Source: Bradyrhizobium sp. LTSP849
GTDB lineage: Bacteria > Pseudomonadota > Alphaproteobacteria > Rhizobiales > Xanthobacteraceae
Assembly: GCF_000938255.1 (NCBI RefSeq)
Contig: NZ_JYMR01000034.1
Coordinates: 1-64,000 of the forward strand
Direction: 5' to 3'
Length of the DNA stretch: 64,000 nt
The position numbers and the translations under genes are program-made. Positions within the stretch are counted from its first letter, which is position 1. Each line of letters begins with the position of its first letter. The notes beneath the pieces are model-generated. The model saw nothing but the letters and a program-made list of their open reading frames with translations, was not told where the DNA came from and searched no databases. Positions 42,925 through 52,373 of this stretch are shown piece after piece.

Positions 42925-43061
42925 GTCGTCCCGGCGCAGGCCGGGACCCATACCGCGTGATCTGTCGACGGCGCGCTGTAGCCGTACCGATGAAGAAATC
43001 ACTGTAAGTCTTCGCCAAACTCCTCCCTGGGGTTATGGGTCCCGGCCTGCGCCGGGACGAC
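42925..43061 (+). repeat. Terminal-inverted-repeat element (MITE-like) after hemB
   Basis: Perfect arms of about 28 bases run from GTCGTCCCGGCGCAGG at the left end to its complement, CCTGCGCCGGGACGAC, at the right. Each is extended inward by CCGGGACCCATA / TATGGGTCCCGG. The 137-base unit has an AT-richer centre without a gene. A copy with related arms lies at 47548-47669. Confidence 0.85.
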
Positions 43062-43207
43062 ATTGTGGATGTGGCGCGAGCATCGCCGCCCGACCCCCGC
43101 CCCCGAATCGCCGGAATATTTCGGCTTGTTAATCCCAGCGCGCCCTTGGCACGGGGATGACATGTTCCCATGTCCTGCCACGGGAGTTTTCCCTGGGAGG
43201 ACGGACC

Positions 43208-43759
43208 ATGTCGTATTCGGACTCGGGCAATTCAGGCGGCCAGTCGGGCGCCTGGCGCAGTGACGGCGCGGCCCATGCTTACGATCCCTATCTGCATCCG
43301 GAACTGTTCCGCGGCGTGGCGACGCGGCGGGTGTTCGCATTCCTGATCGACATGGTCGTGATCTCCGTTCCCGTCATCCTCGGCTACCTCTTCATCGCCG
43401 TGTTTGGCGTAGTGACGCTCGGCCTCGGCTGGGCCTTGTTCTGGCTCGCCTGGCCGGCCTCCGTGGTCTGGGCCATCGTCTATTACGGCGCCTGCATCGG
43501 CGGTCCCTCGTCGGCTACGATCGGGATGCGGGTGATGGACCTCGAATTGCGCACCTGGTACGGCGCACCCGGCTATTTCGTGCTCGGCGCTACCCATGCC
43601 GTGCTGTTCTGGGTGACGGTGTCGTTCCTTTCCCCCTTCGTCGTCCTGGTCGGCCTGTTCAACGGTCGTCGGCGCCTACTGCATGATTTCGTGCTGGGAA
43701 CAGTCCTGATCAACAACTCCGTCCGTGCGCCCGTGCCTCAAGCCACCAGAACCTATTGA
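43208..43759 (+). CDS. RDD-family membrane protein
   Basis: The protein is 183 residues from the ATG at 43208. After a polar N-terminus, RDD-type helices follow: ATRRVFAFLIDMVVISVPVI with the Arg/Asp pair near 38-46, then GYLFIAVFGVVTLGLGWALF, VVWAIVYYGACIGGPSSATI, and HAVLFWVTVSFLSPFVVLVG. The function of the RDD family is unsettled; some take part in ion transport. It is monocistronic. Confidence 0.86.
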   Translation: MSYSDSGNSGGQSGAWRSDGAAHAYDPYLHPELFRGVATRRVFAFLIDMVVISVPVILGYLFIAVFGVVTLGLGWALFWLAWPASVVWAIVYYGACIGGPSSATIGMRVMDLELRTWYGAPGYFVLGATHAVLFWVTVSFLSPFVVLVGLFNGRRRLLHDFVLGTVLINNSVRAPVPQATRTY

Positions 43760-43878
43760 TCAAGAACCTATCAACCAGGACCGACTAAGCTGTCTGATCT
43801 GACCTGCTGAGCAGACCAATTGACCGGGGGCTTTCGTAGCGCGATGCTGATACTCAGTTCGGAGGCCCACGACGTCCC

Positions 43879-44655
43879 TTGACCCAGCACTCGCGAGACA
43901 CCCCCCAATTTTACCTCACGGCGCCCTCGCCCTGCCCCTATTTGCCGGGCCGGCATGAGCGCAAGGTGTTTACGCACCTCGTGGGTGAGCGTGCCGGCGA
44001 CCTCAATGACCTCCTGACCCACGGCGGCTTCCGCCGCAGCCAATCGATCGCCTACCGGCCGGCCTGCGACCAGTGCCGCGCCTGCGTCTCGGTCCGGGTG
44101 GTCGCCAACGAGTTCCGCCCCTCCCGCAACTTCCGCAAGGTGATGGCGCGCAATTCCGACATCATCGGCGAGCAGCGCAGCGCGGTGCCGACCTCCGAGC
44201 AATATTCGGTGTTCCGCGCCTATCTCGACTCCCGCCACCGCCACGGCGGCATGGCCGACATGACCGTGCTCGATTACGCCATGATGGTCGAGGACAGCCA
44301 TGTCGAGACCCGCATCATCGAGTACCGCAAGCGCGGTCCCGACAGCGGCATCACCGGCCGCGGCGAAGAGCTGATCGCGGTGGCGCTGACCGACGTGCTC
44401 AGCGACGGCCTGTCGATGGTCTATTCGTTCTTCGAGCCGGGCCAGGTCAGCCGCTCGATGGGGACCTTCATGATCCTCGACCACATCGCCCGCGCCCGCC
44501 GGCAAGGCCTGCCCTACGTCTATCTCGGCTACTGGATCGAGGGCTCGAAGAAGATGGACTACAAGGCCCGTTTTCTGCCGCAGCAGCGCTTGGCACCGTC
44601 AGGCTGGCTGCGCATCGACGCGCAGGGGGATGCCGCGTCCGAGCCGCAGGACTAG
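43879..44655 (+). CDS. bpt: Aspartate/glutamate leucyltransferase
   Basis: The protein is 258 residues with a TTG start that gives TQHSRDTPQFYLTAPSPCPY. It adds leucine to proteins with N-terminal Asp or Glu, marking them for ClpAP. Motifs: CPYLPGRHERKVFTHLVGE, SIAYRPACDQCRACVSVRV, FEPGQVSRSMGTFMILDHIA and GYWIEGSKKMDYKARFLPQQ. It is full length. A palindromic repeat follows. Confidence 0.94.
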   Translation: MTQHSRDTPQFYLTAPSPCPYLPGRHERKVFTHLVGERAGDLNDLLTHGGFRRSQSIAYRPACDQCRACVSVRVVANEFRPSRNFRKVMARNSDIIGEQRSAVPTSEQYSVFRAYLDSRHRHGGMADMTVLDYAMMVEDSHVETRIIEYRKRGPDSGITGRGEELIAVALTDVLSDGLSMVYSFFEPGQVSRSMGTFMILDHIARARRQGLPYVYLGYWIEGSKKMDYKARFLPQQRLAPSGWLRIDAQGDAASEPQD

Positions 44656-44662
44656 TGCTCTC

Positions 44663-44749
44663 GTCATGCCCCGCGAAGGCGGGGCGCCTAAGGTTCAAAA
44701 CAATCGTCTCTGGAATACTGGGTCGTCCGGTCAAGCCGGACGACGACAG
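44663..44749 (+). repeat. Intergenic palindromic repeat between bpt and mntH
   Basis: GTCATGCCCCGC-GAAG-GCGGGGC and GTCGTCCGG-TCAAG-CCGGACGAC are two hairpins joined by an AT-richer link with GGAATACTGG. It lies between two convergent genes and is related in style to the 34541 repeat. Confidence 0.7.
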
Positions 44750-44760
44750 CTGTGGTGCCC

Positions 44761-46113
44761 TCACCCGAACAGCGTATCCACCAGCAGCTTTACGTTCAAA
44801 ACCACGATCACGCCCGCGACGATCCATGCGATCGCGGCGACCCAAACCGGAATCGCGAACTGGCCCATCTTGCGGCGGTCGGAGACGAAGCGGACCAGCG
44901 GGATCACTGCGAAGGGCAGCTGCATCGACAGCACGACCTGGCTGAACACCAGCAGATCGGCGGTGCCTCGCTCGCCATAGATCGCCGTGACGATGATCAC
45001 CGGCACGATGGCGATGCCGCGCGTCAGCAGGCGGCGTGCCCAGCTCGGCAGGCGCAAATCGAGAAAGCCTTCCATCACGATCTGGCCGGCAAGGGTCGCC
45101 GTGACAGTCGAGTTCAGGCCCGACGCGAGCAGCGCAATCGCGAACAGCGTCGAGGCGATGCCGAGGCCGAGCAGCGGCGACAGCAGCTCGAACGCCTGGC
45201 CGATCTCGGCGACGTCCGCGTGTCCGCTCTTGTGGAAGGTCGCGGCTGCGACCACGAGGATGGCCGCGTTGATGAACAGCGCCAGCATCAGCGCGATGGT
45301 CGAGTCCATCGTCGCCCATTTGATCGCGTCGCGCCGGCCGGTGTCGTTGCGCTCATAGGCGCGCGTCTGCACGATCGATGAGTGCAGATAGAGATTATGC
45401 GGCATCACTGTCGCGCCGATGATGCCGATCGCGATATAGAGCATCTCGGGATTGGTGACGATCTCGGTCTTCGGCATGAAGCCGTGCACGACGTCCGCCA
45501 CCGGCGGCGCCGCGGCCACGATCTGGACCGCAAAGCAGACCGCGATCACCGCAAGCAGCGCCATCACGAAAGCTTCGAGGAAGCGGAAGCCGCGGTTCAT
45601 CAGGAGCAGCAGCAGGAAGGCATCCAGTGCAGCAAGCAGCGCGCCGCCAATCAGGGGAATGCCGAACAACAGCTTGAGCGCGATCGCGGTGCCGATGACC
45701 TCGGCGAGATCGCAGGCGATGATCGCCGCCTCGCAGGCGAGCCAGAGCACGAAGTTCGTTGCAGGCGAATAGGTCGCGCGGCAGGCCTGCGCGAGGTCTC
45801 GGTCGGTGACGATGCCGAGCCGTGCTGCCAGCGCCTGCAACAGGATCGCCATCAAATTCGAGAGCAGAATGACCGAGAGCAGAGTGTAGCCAAACTTCGA
45901 TCCGCCGGCGAGATCGGTCGCCCAATTGCCGGGGTCCATGTAGCCGACCGAGACCAGATAGCCCGGGCCGACGAAGGCGAGCAGCCGGCGCCACCACACC
46001 CCCGCCGTTGGGACTGCGACGGTGGCATTCACCTCGGCCAGGCTCTTGATCGTCGGCGCGTCGGTGCGCCAGCCGGCGGCGTTTTGGGTCAGTTCGGGAG
46101 ATCGGGCATCCAT
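44761..46113 (-). CDS. mntH: Nramp-family manganese transporter
   Basis: The protein is 450 residues from the ATG at 46113, with eleven or so membrane helices. It imports Mn(II) (and perhaps Fe(II)) with protons. The metal-site signature DPGNWATDLAGGSKFGYTL is in helix 1 (near residue 62), and MPHNLYLHSSIVQTRAYER carries the second site (MPHN, helix 6). In Bradyrhizobium japonicum mntH is the main Mn transporter and is controlled by Fur/Mur in response to manganese. The direct repeats just upstream support this. Confidence 0.95.
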   Translation of the reverse strand: MDARSPELTQNAAGWRTDAPTIKSLAEVNATVAVPTAGVWWRRLLAFVGPGYLVSVGYMDPGNWATDLAGGSKFGYTLLSVILLSNLMAILLQALAARLGIVTDRDLAQACRATYSPATNFVLWLACEAAIIACDLAEVIGTAIALKLLFGIPLIGGALLAALDAFLLLLLMNRGFRFLEAFVMALLAVIAVCFAVQIVAAAPPVADVVHGFMPKTEIVTNPEMLYIAIGIIGATVMPHNLYLHSSIVQTRAYERNDTGRRDAIKWATMDSTIALMLALFINAAILVVAAATFHKSGHADVAEIGQAFELLSPLLGLGIASTLFAIALLASGLNSTVTATLAGQIVMEGFLDLRLPSWARRLLTRGIAIVPVIIVTAIYGERGTADLLVFSQVVLSMQLPFAVIPLVRFVSDRRKMGQFAIPVWVAAIAWIVAGVIVVLNVKLLVDTLFG

Positions 46114-46141
46114 ACTGGCACAATACCGGAGTCGAGCCTTA

Positions 46142-46160
46142 TTGCAACTCATTTGCAACT
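46142..46160 (-). promoter_or_regulatory. TTGCAA direct repeats before mntH (Fur/Mur-type site)
   Basis: On the minus strand AGTTGCAA-ATG-AGTTGCAA, two eight-base direct repeats three bases apart, lies 29-47 bases before the mntH start. It matches the repeat style of the Mn-responsive Fur sites of Bradyrhizobium. This role is inferred. Confidence 0.6.
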
Positions 46161-46282
46161 GCATCTAGCCGCATCGGTTCCCGTCGCGGCCCGGTTCTAC
46201 CCAGCCCTGTCGGGAAGCGGGTGGGTTTGGCCGTCCCCAGAGGCGGATACTGGCGCGAATTCGACTTTGCAGGAAATGAGCC

Positions 46283-47533
46283 ATGTCAACGACGCCCCGC
46301 CTCCCCGATACGTTCAATCGCCTGGCCTGGTCCAACCTCGCGGCGCAATCGGCCGAGCAGATCGCGCTGGCCGCAGCCCCTATCGTCGCCGTGCTGACGC
46401 TCGGCGGCGCCGAAGGCCAGACCGGCCTGCTACAGACCGCCCTCACCTTGCCCTTCGTGCTGTTCGCCATTCCGGCCGGCCTGCTCGCCGACCGCATCTC
46501 GCGCCGCGCGCTGATGGCGGGCGCCGAAGCGCTGCGGGCCGCAGCCCTCGCGGCAATCGTGCTGCTGCTCGCGCTCGGCGCGCTCAATCTCTCGATGTTG
46601 GCGCTGCTTGGCTTTGCGGCTGTGTGCGGCACCGTCGTCTACAGCGTGGCTGCGCCGGCGCTGGTGCCCTCGCTGGTGAGTTCGGACCTGTTGCCGGCTG
46701 CCAATGCGCGGATTGAACTCGCGCGCACCATCGCCTTTGCCAGTGGCCCTGCTGTGGGCGGCGTGTTGGTCGGCTGGTGGGGCGCGAGCCCCGCCTTCGG
46801 CTTTGCCGCCGCGCTTTCGGCCATCGCCGTGGTGCTGCTTTCCGGCATCTACGAGCCGGCGCGCGCCCCGACGCCGCGGCGCCATCCGTTCCAGGACATC
46901 CGCGAGGGCGCGGCGTTTGTCTTCCACCACCCGCTGCTGCGGCCGGTGTTCATCACCCAGTTCATCTTCAACACCGGATGGTTCTTGCAGATCGCGGTGT
47001 TCGTACCCTACGCCGTGCGCCATCTCGGCCTGACGGCGGCCGGTGTCGGCACCGTGCTGACGATGTACGGCGTCGGCATGGTGATCGGCGCGCTGCTCGC
47101 AACCCGCGTGATGAAGCGCATCGCCTTCGGCACCGTGGTCGGCCTCGGCCCGGTCACCGGCTTCGTCGCCGCGGTTGTGATGGCGCTGACGGTGCTGGTG
47201 CCATCGCCCTGGCTCGCGGCCTTAAGCTTCTTCCTGCTCGGCGTTGGGCCGATCCTGTGGGTAATCTCGACCACGACGCTGCGTCAGTCGGTGACGCCGC
47301 CGCGGCTGTTGGGGCGCGTCTCCGCCATCAACATCATGAGCTACGGCGCCCGCCCGCTCGGCTCGGCGCTCGGTGCCATCGTCGGTGGCTTCTACAGTGC
47401 GGAAGCTTGCCTCTATCTCGCGGCCGCCGTGTTCGGCGTGCAGGCGCTGGTGATCTGGCTCTCGCCTGCGGTGGCATTGGATCGGCAGCCGGACATGGTG
47501 GGGGACGGCGCGGGCGCGGCGGCGCGGTGTTAA
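46283..47533 (+). CDS. MFS transporter (EntS/YfmO-like group)
   Basis: The protein is 416 residues with twelve predicted membrane helices. N-terminal LAAQSAEQIALAAAPIVAVL and LPFVLFAIPAGLLADRISRR carry the MFS loop 2-3 motif (GLLADRISRR). The group includes siderophore and drug exporters. AGGAA lies before the ATG. It is followed by a MITE-like repeat; the substrate is unknown. Confidence 0.88.
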   Translation: MSTTPRLPDTFNRLAWSNLAAQSAEQIALAAAPIVAVLTLGGAEGQTGLLQTALTLPFVLFAIPAGLLADRISRRALMAGAEALRAAALAAIVLLLALGALNLSMLALLGFAAVCGTVVYSVAAPALVPSLVSSDLLPAANARIELARTIAFASGPAVGGVLVGWWGASPAFGFAAALSAIAVVLLSGIYEPARAPTPRRHPFQDIREGAAFVFHHPLLRPVFITQFIFNTGWFLQIAVFVPYAVRHLGLTAAGVGTVLTMYGVGMVIGALLATRVMKRIAFGTVVGLGPVTGFVAAVVMALTVLVPSPWLAALSFFLLGVGPILWVISTTTLRQSVTPPRLLGRVSAINIMSYGARPLGSALGAIVGGFYSAEACLYLAAAVFGVQALVIWLSPAVALDRQPDMVGDGAGAAARC

Positions 47534-47547
47534 TCGCGCTCTCCGCA

Positions 47548-47669
47548 GTCGTCCTGGCGAAAGCCAGGACCCATTACCCCAAGGAGAAGTTGTCGCGCGA
47601 AGCTGCCAACCACGAATCTTCGCAAAACTACAGTCGGTGGTTATGGGTCCTGGCTTTCGCCAGGACGAC
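47548..47669 (+). repeat. Terminal-inverted-repeat element (MITE-like), second copy
   Basis: GTCGTCCTGGCGAAAGCCAG at the left end and its complement, CTGGCTTTCGCCAGGACGAC, at the right are extended inward by GACCCAT / ATGGGTC. The 122-base unit shares its end structure with 42925-43061 and lies between convergent genes. Confidence 0.85.
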
Positions 47670-47687
47670 GATGCGGGAACAGCGAGG

Positions 47688-48947
47688 CTAGCCCGCCAGA
47701 TACCGCTCGTAACTCCCCGTCACCGGCTCGCTGCTATCGACTTCCGGATCGAGCGTGTAGAGATCCTGCGCGCGGCCGATGCCGCGCAGCGCGTAGCGGC
47801 CGGTGGAAACGAGATAGCGGCGACCGGCGGCGTCGAGGCCCTTGTAGAACTCGGCCGATGCCAGCAGCTCACGGTCAACCGAGCGGCTCATCGAGGCGAT
47901 GCGGCTGACCTCATTGACGGTCGGGCCGACCACGGTGAAGTCGAGCCGGTCCTCGCTGCCGATATTTCCGTAAAAGACCTCGCCGACATGCAGGCCGATA
48001 TAGGCCGACGTGATCGGCCGCCCATCGGTCGTCCGGCGCGCGTTCAGCTCGGCAACGTTCTTGCGGGACAGGTGCTCAGCGCGCAACGCGGCGCGGCGCG
48101 CGTGCGCCATGTCCTCGCCGGTGAACATCGCCAGCACGCCGTCGCCGATCAGTTTCAGCACGTCGCCGCCGGCGTCGTGGATCGCGTCGATCACGGCCTG
48201 CGCATAGTCGTTGAGGAAAGGGATGATCTCGTCGGGGCCGATGCTTTCGCTGATCCCGGTCGAGCCACGCAAATCCGAATACCACAGCACGGCGTTGATG
48301 CGCTCGGTAACGCCACGCGAGATGCGGCCGCCCAAAACCTGCTCGGAGGCGCCGCGCCCGAGATAGACGCGGCCGAGCGTGCGCGCGATGTCGACCTGCT
48401 GCGCCGACTTGATTGCGAGCCCCAGCACCGGCACGAGATCGCGCAACGCGACGAGTTCCGACTCGGAAAAGCCGCTGTCGCGGCGCGTGGTCCAGCAGGA
48501 ATAGAGGCAGTCCATCAGTCCGAGCGCGCCGTTCTCGCCGAAGCGATGGACGAAGGCGAGATAATGCTTGTGGCCCTTTTCGGCGAGCTCGCCGAGCTGC
48601 GAAAAATCCATCGACGGCGCATCGGCGAGATCGATCACCATTTCGTCGTGGCCGTGCTCGAGCATGTGGAAGAACACCGAGCGGCGCCAGTTCTCGGCCG
48701 CATCGCCTTCGGCGGTCGAGCGGTATTCGAACAAATCGCTCTCGTTGCTGGGACGGTCGCTCCAGCGGAAGCCGCGGCCTTCGTAGATCGGGTGCAGCGT
48801 GTCGATGACGAGCAGCCCACGCGAGAGTTCCAGCCCCTCGGCGCGGCACCGCTCGCAGAAGCCGCGGAGCAGCTCGTTTTCGGGAAGGCCCGTGAGCCCC
48901 TGGCCGGTCAGCCAGTTCATCAGCGCGAGGCGCGAGGTCAATTGCAT
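47688..48947 (-). CDS. Class III adenylate/guanylate cyclase
   Basis: The protein is 419 residues. The C-terminal cyclase domain (residues about 215-400) has VLWYSDLRGSTGISESIG with the metal-binding Asp, GDVLKLIGDGVLAMFTG with the second Asp, and FTVVGPTVNEVSRIASMSRS with the conserved Asn/Arg. The N-terminal part is a GAF-like helical sensor without a membrane segment, so the enzyme is soluble. The signal it senses is unknown. Confidence 0.92.
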   Translation of the reverse strand: MQLTSRLALMNWLTGQGLTGLPENELLRGFCERCRAEGLELSRGLLVIDTLHPIYEGRGFRWSDRPSNESDLFEYRSTAEGDAAENWRRSVFFHMLEHGHDEMVIDLADAPSMDFSQLGELAEKGHKHYLAFVHRFGENGALGLMDCLYSCWTTRRDSGFSESELVALRDLVPVLGLAIKSAQQVDIARTLGRVYLGRGASEQVLGGRISRGVTERINAVLWYSDLRGSTGISESIGPDEIIPFLNDYAQAVIDAIHDAGGDVLKLIGDGVLAMFTGEDMAHARRAALRAEHLSRKNVAELNARRTTDGRPITSAYIGLHVGEVFYGNIGSEDRLDFTVVGPTVNEVSRIASMSRSVDRELLASAEFYKGLDAAGRRYLVSTGRYALRGIGRAQDLYTLDPEVDSSEPVTGSYERYLAG

Positions 48948-49113
48948 ACGCCATTATGGCGTGCATTCGTGACGAGCGAAAGGCCGCGGGCGGTCGTTGC
49001 GCAACCAAGGCTCCCGCTCGCAGCAGATCGAATATGTCGCCGACGCTGTTGACGCGCACGCGCTGCGGGCCGCAAATGCAACCGATGACACCGACGACCA
49101 GAAACACCGGGAT

Positions 49114-50271
49114 ATGAGCCAGCGCCAGCTTCCGATCATCCTGGCGCTCGGCACCACGCAGACCCTGGCCTGGGCCTCCAGCTATTATCTGCCGGCCCTG
49201 CTCGCCGATCCGATGGCGCGCGATCTCGGCGTCTCCTCCAACTGGATCTTTGGCGCCTTCTCGGCCTCGCTCGTGATCTCCGCGCTGCTCGGCCCGCGGA
49301 TCGGACGGCAGATCGATCTCGTCGGCGGCCGGCAGGTGCTGTCGGCCTCGAGCCTGACGATTGCTGCCGGCCTCGTGCTGCTCGGCATCTCGCAATCGGT
49401 GACGGTGATGGCGATCGCCTGGCTCGTGCTCGGCCTCGGCATGGCGATGGGCCTCTACGATGCCGCCTTCGCAGCGCTTGGCCGCATCTACGGCGCCGAG
49501 GCGCGCGGCTCGATCACCGGCATTACGCTGATGGCGGGCTTTGCCTCGACCGTCGGCTGGCCGCTCACCGCCTGGGGGCTGGCCCATATCGGCTGGCGCG
49601 ACACCTGTTTCGCCTGGGCCGCCGCCAACATCCTGATCGGCCTGCCCCTCAACTTCTTCATGCTGCCGGCGATCAAGGGCGCGAAGGAGGCGGCGGCGAC
49701 GGCAGACAAGCCGCATTTGCCGCTCGACCGCACCATGATCCTGCTCGCCTTCGTCTTTGCCGCGGTCTGGACCGTCACCGGCGCGATGGCCGTGCATTTC
49801 CCGCGCATCCTGGAAACAATGGGCGCGACGCATGTCGAGGCGATCGCGGCCGGCGCGCTGATCGGCCCGGCGCAGGTGATCGCGCGCATCCTTGAAGCGA
49901 GCGTTCTCTCCCGCTTCCATCCGCTGTGGTCGACGCGCCTCGCCTGCCTCACCCACCCGCTCGGAGCGGCGGTCGTCGCCATCTTCGGCGCGACCGCCGC
50001 GAGTGCCTTTGCATTGCTCCACGGCTCCGGCAACGGCATTTTGACGATCGCGCGCGGCACGCTGCCGCTGTCGATCTTTGGCCCAAAGGATTTCGGCTAC
50101 CGCCTCGGAATCATCGGCGCGCCGGCGCGGATGGCGCAAGCGGTGGCGCCGCTGGCGTTCGGCCTGCTCATCGACGTCATGGGGGCCAAGGTGCTGATGG
50201 TCTCGTCCGCGCTCAGCCTCTCGGCGCTGGCCGCCCTGTTCCTGATCCGCGCCGAGCAGCCGTCGGATTGA
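49114..50271 (+). CDS. MFS transporter
   Basis: The protein is 385 residues from the ATG at 49114 with twelve membrane helices. MSQRQLPIILALGTTQTLAW begins helix 1. LLGPRIGRQIDLVGGRQVLS is the MFS cytoplasmic loop, and GLYDAAFAALGRIYGAEARG a central segment. The upstream frame extension is not protein-like. The substrate is unknown. A small membrane gene follows after 31 bases. Confidence 0.86.
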   Translation: MSQRQLPIILALGTTQTLAWASSYYLPALLADPMARDLGVSSNWIFGAFSASLVISALLGPRIGRQIDLVGGRQVLSASSLTIAAGLVLLGISQSVTVMAIAWLVLGLGMAMGLYDAAFAALGRIYGAEARGSITGITLMAGFASTVGWPLTAWGLAHIGWRDTCFAWAAANILIGLPLNFFMLPAIKGAKEAAATADKPHLPLDRTMILLAFVFAAVWTVTGAMAVHFPRILETMGATHVEAIAAGALIGPAQVIARILEASVLSRFHPLWSTRLACLTHPLGAAVVAIFGATAASAFALLHGSGNGILTIARGTLPLSIFGPKDFGYRLGIIGAPARMAQAVAPLAFGLLIDVMGAKVLMVSSALSLSALAALFLIRAEQPSD

Positions 50272-50302
50272 CCGCGCGGCAGCTTTCGCGCACAAGCGAG
50301 CC

Positions 50303-50494
50303 ATGAGCGAAGACACAAGCCCGCCCCGCACGTTCAAAGGCCTCCTGCGCTGGGTGATGACGCCGCCGCAGGCCTGGGGTGTCTATCTCCTCGCCATCAT
50401 GCTGGTGTGGCTGCTCTCGTTCTATGCCGGCACACTGAAGCCGAAGAAGACGCCGGAGGGCGGCCCGCCGCAGGTCACCGCACCGAAAAGCTAG
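50303..50494 (+). CDS. Small single-span membrane protein
   Basis: The protein is 63 residues. The N-terminus is polar (MSEDTSPPRTFKGLLRWVMT), then one helix (AWGVYLLAIMLVWLLSFYA), then a basic, Pro-rich tail. It is likely co-transcribed with the MFS gene. Its end overlaps the DMT gene's end by four bases on opposite strands. The function is unknown. Confidence 0.6.
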   Translation: MSEDTSPPRTFKGLLRWVMTPPQAWGVYLLAIMLVWLLSFYAGTLKPKKTPEGGPPQVTAPKS

Positions 50495-51369
50495 GCCGTC
50501 TTCGTTTCGCCGGTCGCGATCCAGATGCCGGCGAACACTGCAACCAATCCGATCAGAAGATTCGGCGTGATCGGCTCGCCGATCAGCAACGCCGCCAACA
50601 AGGTGGCCGCGATCGGATTTACCGTCATGGTATTGGCGACCCGGGTCGGCGTCGCGCGCGCCAGCGCCATGACCCAGAGGATGAAGGCGAGCGCGCCGCC
50701 GCCGACGCCGAGATAGATACCGGCGATCCACTGCGCCGTCGTGAAATGATCGAGCGCCGCAAAGCTGCCCTTCAATAGACCCACCAGCACCAGCACGCCT
50801 GCACCCGCACCCATACCGACCGTGAGAAAGCCGAGGGGGCTCGAGCGCTGCATCAGCGGACGCGACAGCACGTTGTAGAACGCCATGCAGAACACCGCCC
50901 CGGTCATAATCAGTTCGCCGCGCCAGGCGCCGGGCGGGCTCTGCGCCAGGCCGGCCGCCAGCGCCGCCGCCACGCCGAGCACGGCGATGCCGACGCCCGT
51001 GACCTTGCGCGCCGTCAGTCGCTCGACGCCGAGCAGCGCGCCGACCACCATGGTGTGCAGCGGCAGCGTCGCCAGCGCGAGACTGGCGCGCGCAGCGGTC
51101 GTATAAGACACCGCGATGTTGTAGAGGATAAAAAACAGCCCGAAGAAGCAGATGCCGAGCAGCATCACGGCCGGCCAGTCGGACCGCTGCGGCCAGCGCA
51201 CGCGGAGCAGCAGTGCGCAAGGCAACAGACAGAGGAAACCGATCCCCCAGCGCAGGATCGCAAGCAGCACAGGATCGGCGCCGCCGACGAGATAGCGGGT
51301 GATCGCCGCAGCGGTGCCGCCGAGGCTGCTCGATGCCAGCGCGATCGCAACCCCGAGCCACTCCCCCAC
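50491..51369 (-). CDS. EamA/DMT-family exporter
   Basis: The protein is 292 residues from the GTG at 51369, chosen because CAGGAGACGATT precedes it. Ten predicted helices form two EamA repeats: WLGVAIALASSSLGGTAAAI with AILRWGIGFLCLLPCAL, then ELIMTGAVFCMAFYNVLSRP with VNPIAATLLAALLIGEPITP. It probably exports small metabolites. The substrate is unknown. Confidence 0.87.
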   Translation of the reverse strand: MGEWLGVAIALASSSLGGTAAAITRYLVGGADPVLLAILRWGIGFLCLLPCALLLRVRWPQRSDWPAVMLLGICFFGLFFILYNIAVSYTTAARASLALATLPLHTMVVGALLGVERLTARKVTGVGIAVLGVAAALAAGLAQSPPGAWRGELIMTGAVFCMAFYNVLSRPLMQRSSPLGFLTVGMGAGAGVLVLVGLLKGSFAALDHFTTAQWIAGIYLGVGGGALAFILWVMALARATPTRVANTMTVNPIAATLLAALLIGEPITPNLLIGLVAVFAGIWIATGETKTA

Positions 51370-51453
51370 AATCGTCTCCTGTCGCGGAGCCTGTTGCGGG
51401 CGCCTAGCACGCTCCTGCTGCCACCGTAGTGGCAACAGGGGCGTCTCGGAAAG

Positions 51454-52284
51454 CTAGTCGTAAAACTCCGGCGACATCTTCTGGCTGTCGCGCTGGGCCT
51501 TGTCGTGGTTGATCCAGAGCTGCCCCTTCGCCTTGTCGAGCGTGTCGGCGATTTTCTGCATCGAGGCCGCGCTCTGCTCCTTGTTGGCGTTCATGCTGGG
51601 GACGCGGCGGTTGTCCCAGTTGTCCTTGAAATGAACGGCATCGCCGGACAGCACGACCGCGCCGGTCTTCGGCAATTTCACCAGCAGTGATTGATGCCCC
51701 GGCGTGTGGCCGGGCGTCGACAGGATGGTCAGGCTGCCGTCGCCGAACACATCCTTGTCGCCCGACAGCAGCTCGACGGGATGCGAGGGCTTGAAGCGCG
51801 GCTCGTTGTTGGCGCCGGGCCAGTCATATTCGGTCTTCTGCACGTAGAGGGTCGCCTGCGGGAACATCTCGACATTGCCGATATGATCGGGATGCGTATG
51901 CGAAACGCCCATCGTCTTGATGTCGGAGGGCTTGACGCCAATCTGCTCGAGCTGCGCCGCGAGCGTCTTCGGCCGCCGCCAGGTGACCGCCTTGGGGTCG
52001 GCGGGCGGAAGACCGTTCGGCATCGCAGCCACGGAATCGGCGATGCCGGTGTCCCACAGGAACCAGCCCTGTGTGTGCTTGATGAGGTAGCAGGTATCGA
52101 CGAAGTCCATCGTCTTGCCCTCGTTCAGGCCCGGGGTCCAGCGCGAGATGTCTCCGGCGGTGCCCTCCCCGCAGTTCAGCACGTAGAGCTTTTCAACACC
52201 GGTCTTCTCCGACTGTGCCAAGGCGGCATGGCCGGACAAAGCGAGCACGGCGACAGCGAGAGCGAGCTTGATTCTGGGCATCAT
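51454..52284 (-). CDS. Secreted metallo-beta-lactamase-fold hydrolase (AHL-lactonase-like)
   Basis: The protein is 276 residues from the ATG at 52284, after GGAGAGA. A signal peptide (MMPRIKLALAVAVLALSGHA) precedes the MBL core. SHTHPDHIGNVEMFPQ (near 116) carries the metal-binding HxHxDH site, and STPGHTPGHQSLLV (near 188) and LSGDAVHFKD supply further ligands. Such secreted enzymes hydrolyse lactones and similar compounds; the match to quorum-signal lactonases is by motif only. Confidence 0.86.
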   Translation of the reverse strand: MMPRIKLALAVAVLALSGHAALAQSEKTGVEKLYVLNCGEGTAGDISRWTPGLNEGKTMDFVDTCYLIKHTQGWFLWDTGIADSVAAMPNGLPPADPKAVTWRRPKTLAAQLEQIGVKPSDIKTMGVSHTHPDHIGNVEMFPQATLYVQKTEYDWPGANNEPRFKPSHPVELLSGDKDVFGDGSLTILSTPGHTPGHQSLLVKLPKTGAVVLSGDAVHFKDNWDNRRVPSMNANKEQSAASMQKIADTLDKAKGQLWINHDKAQRDSQKMSPEFYD

Positions 52285-52373
52285 TCTTGGTCTCTCCTTG
52301 GCAAGCAATTGGGTAAGCTGCGACCGAGGATCAACCCCGGCGCCGCCGCAGAATTCCGCATCCGCCGATCACG

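Noticed and set aside
48076..50337. 753-codon frame on the minus strand covering the MFS gene at 49114 and part of the cyclase gene
   Set aside because: It overlaps the well-supported MFS gene in antisense and the cyclase gene in another frame of the same strand, and is Arg/Ala-rich. It is explained as a shadow.
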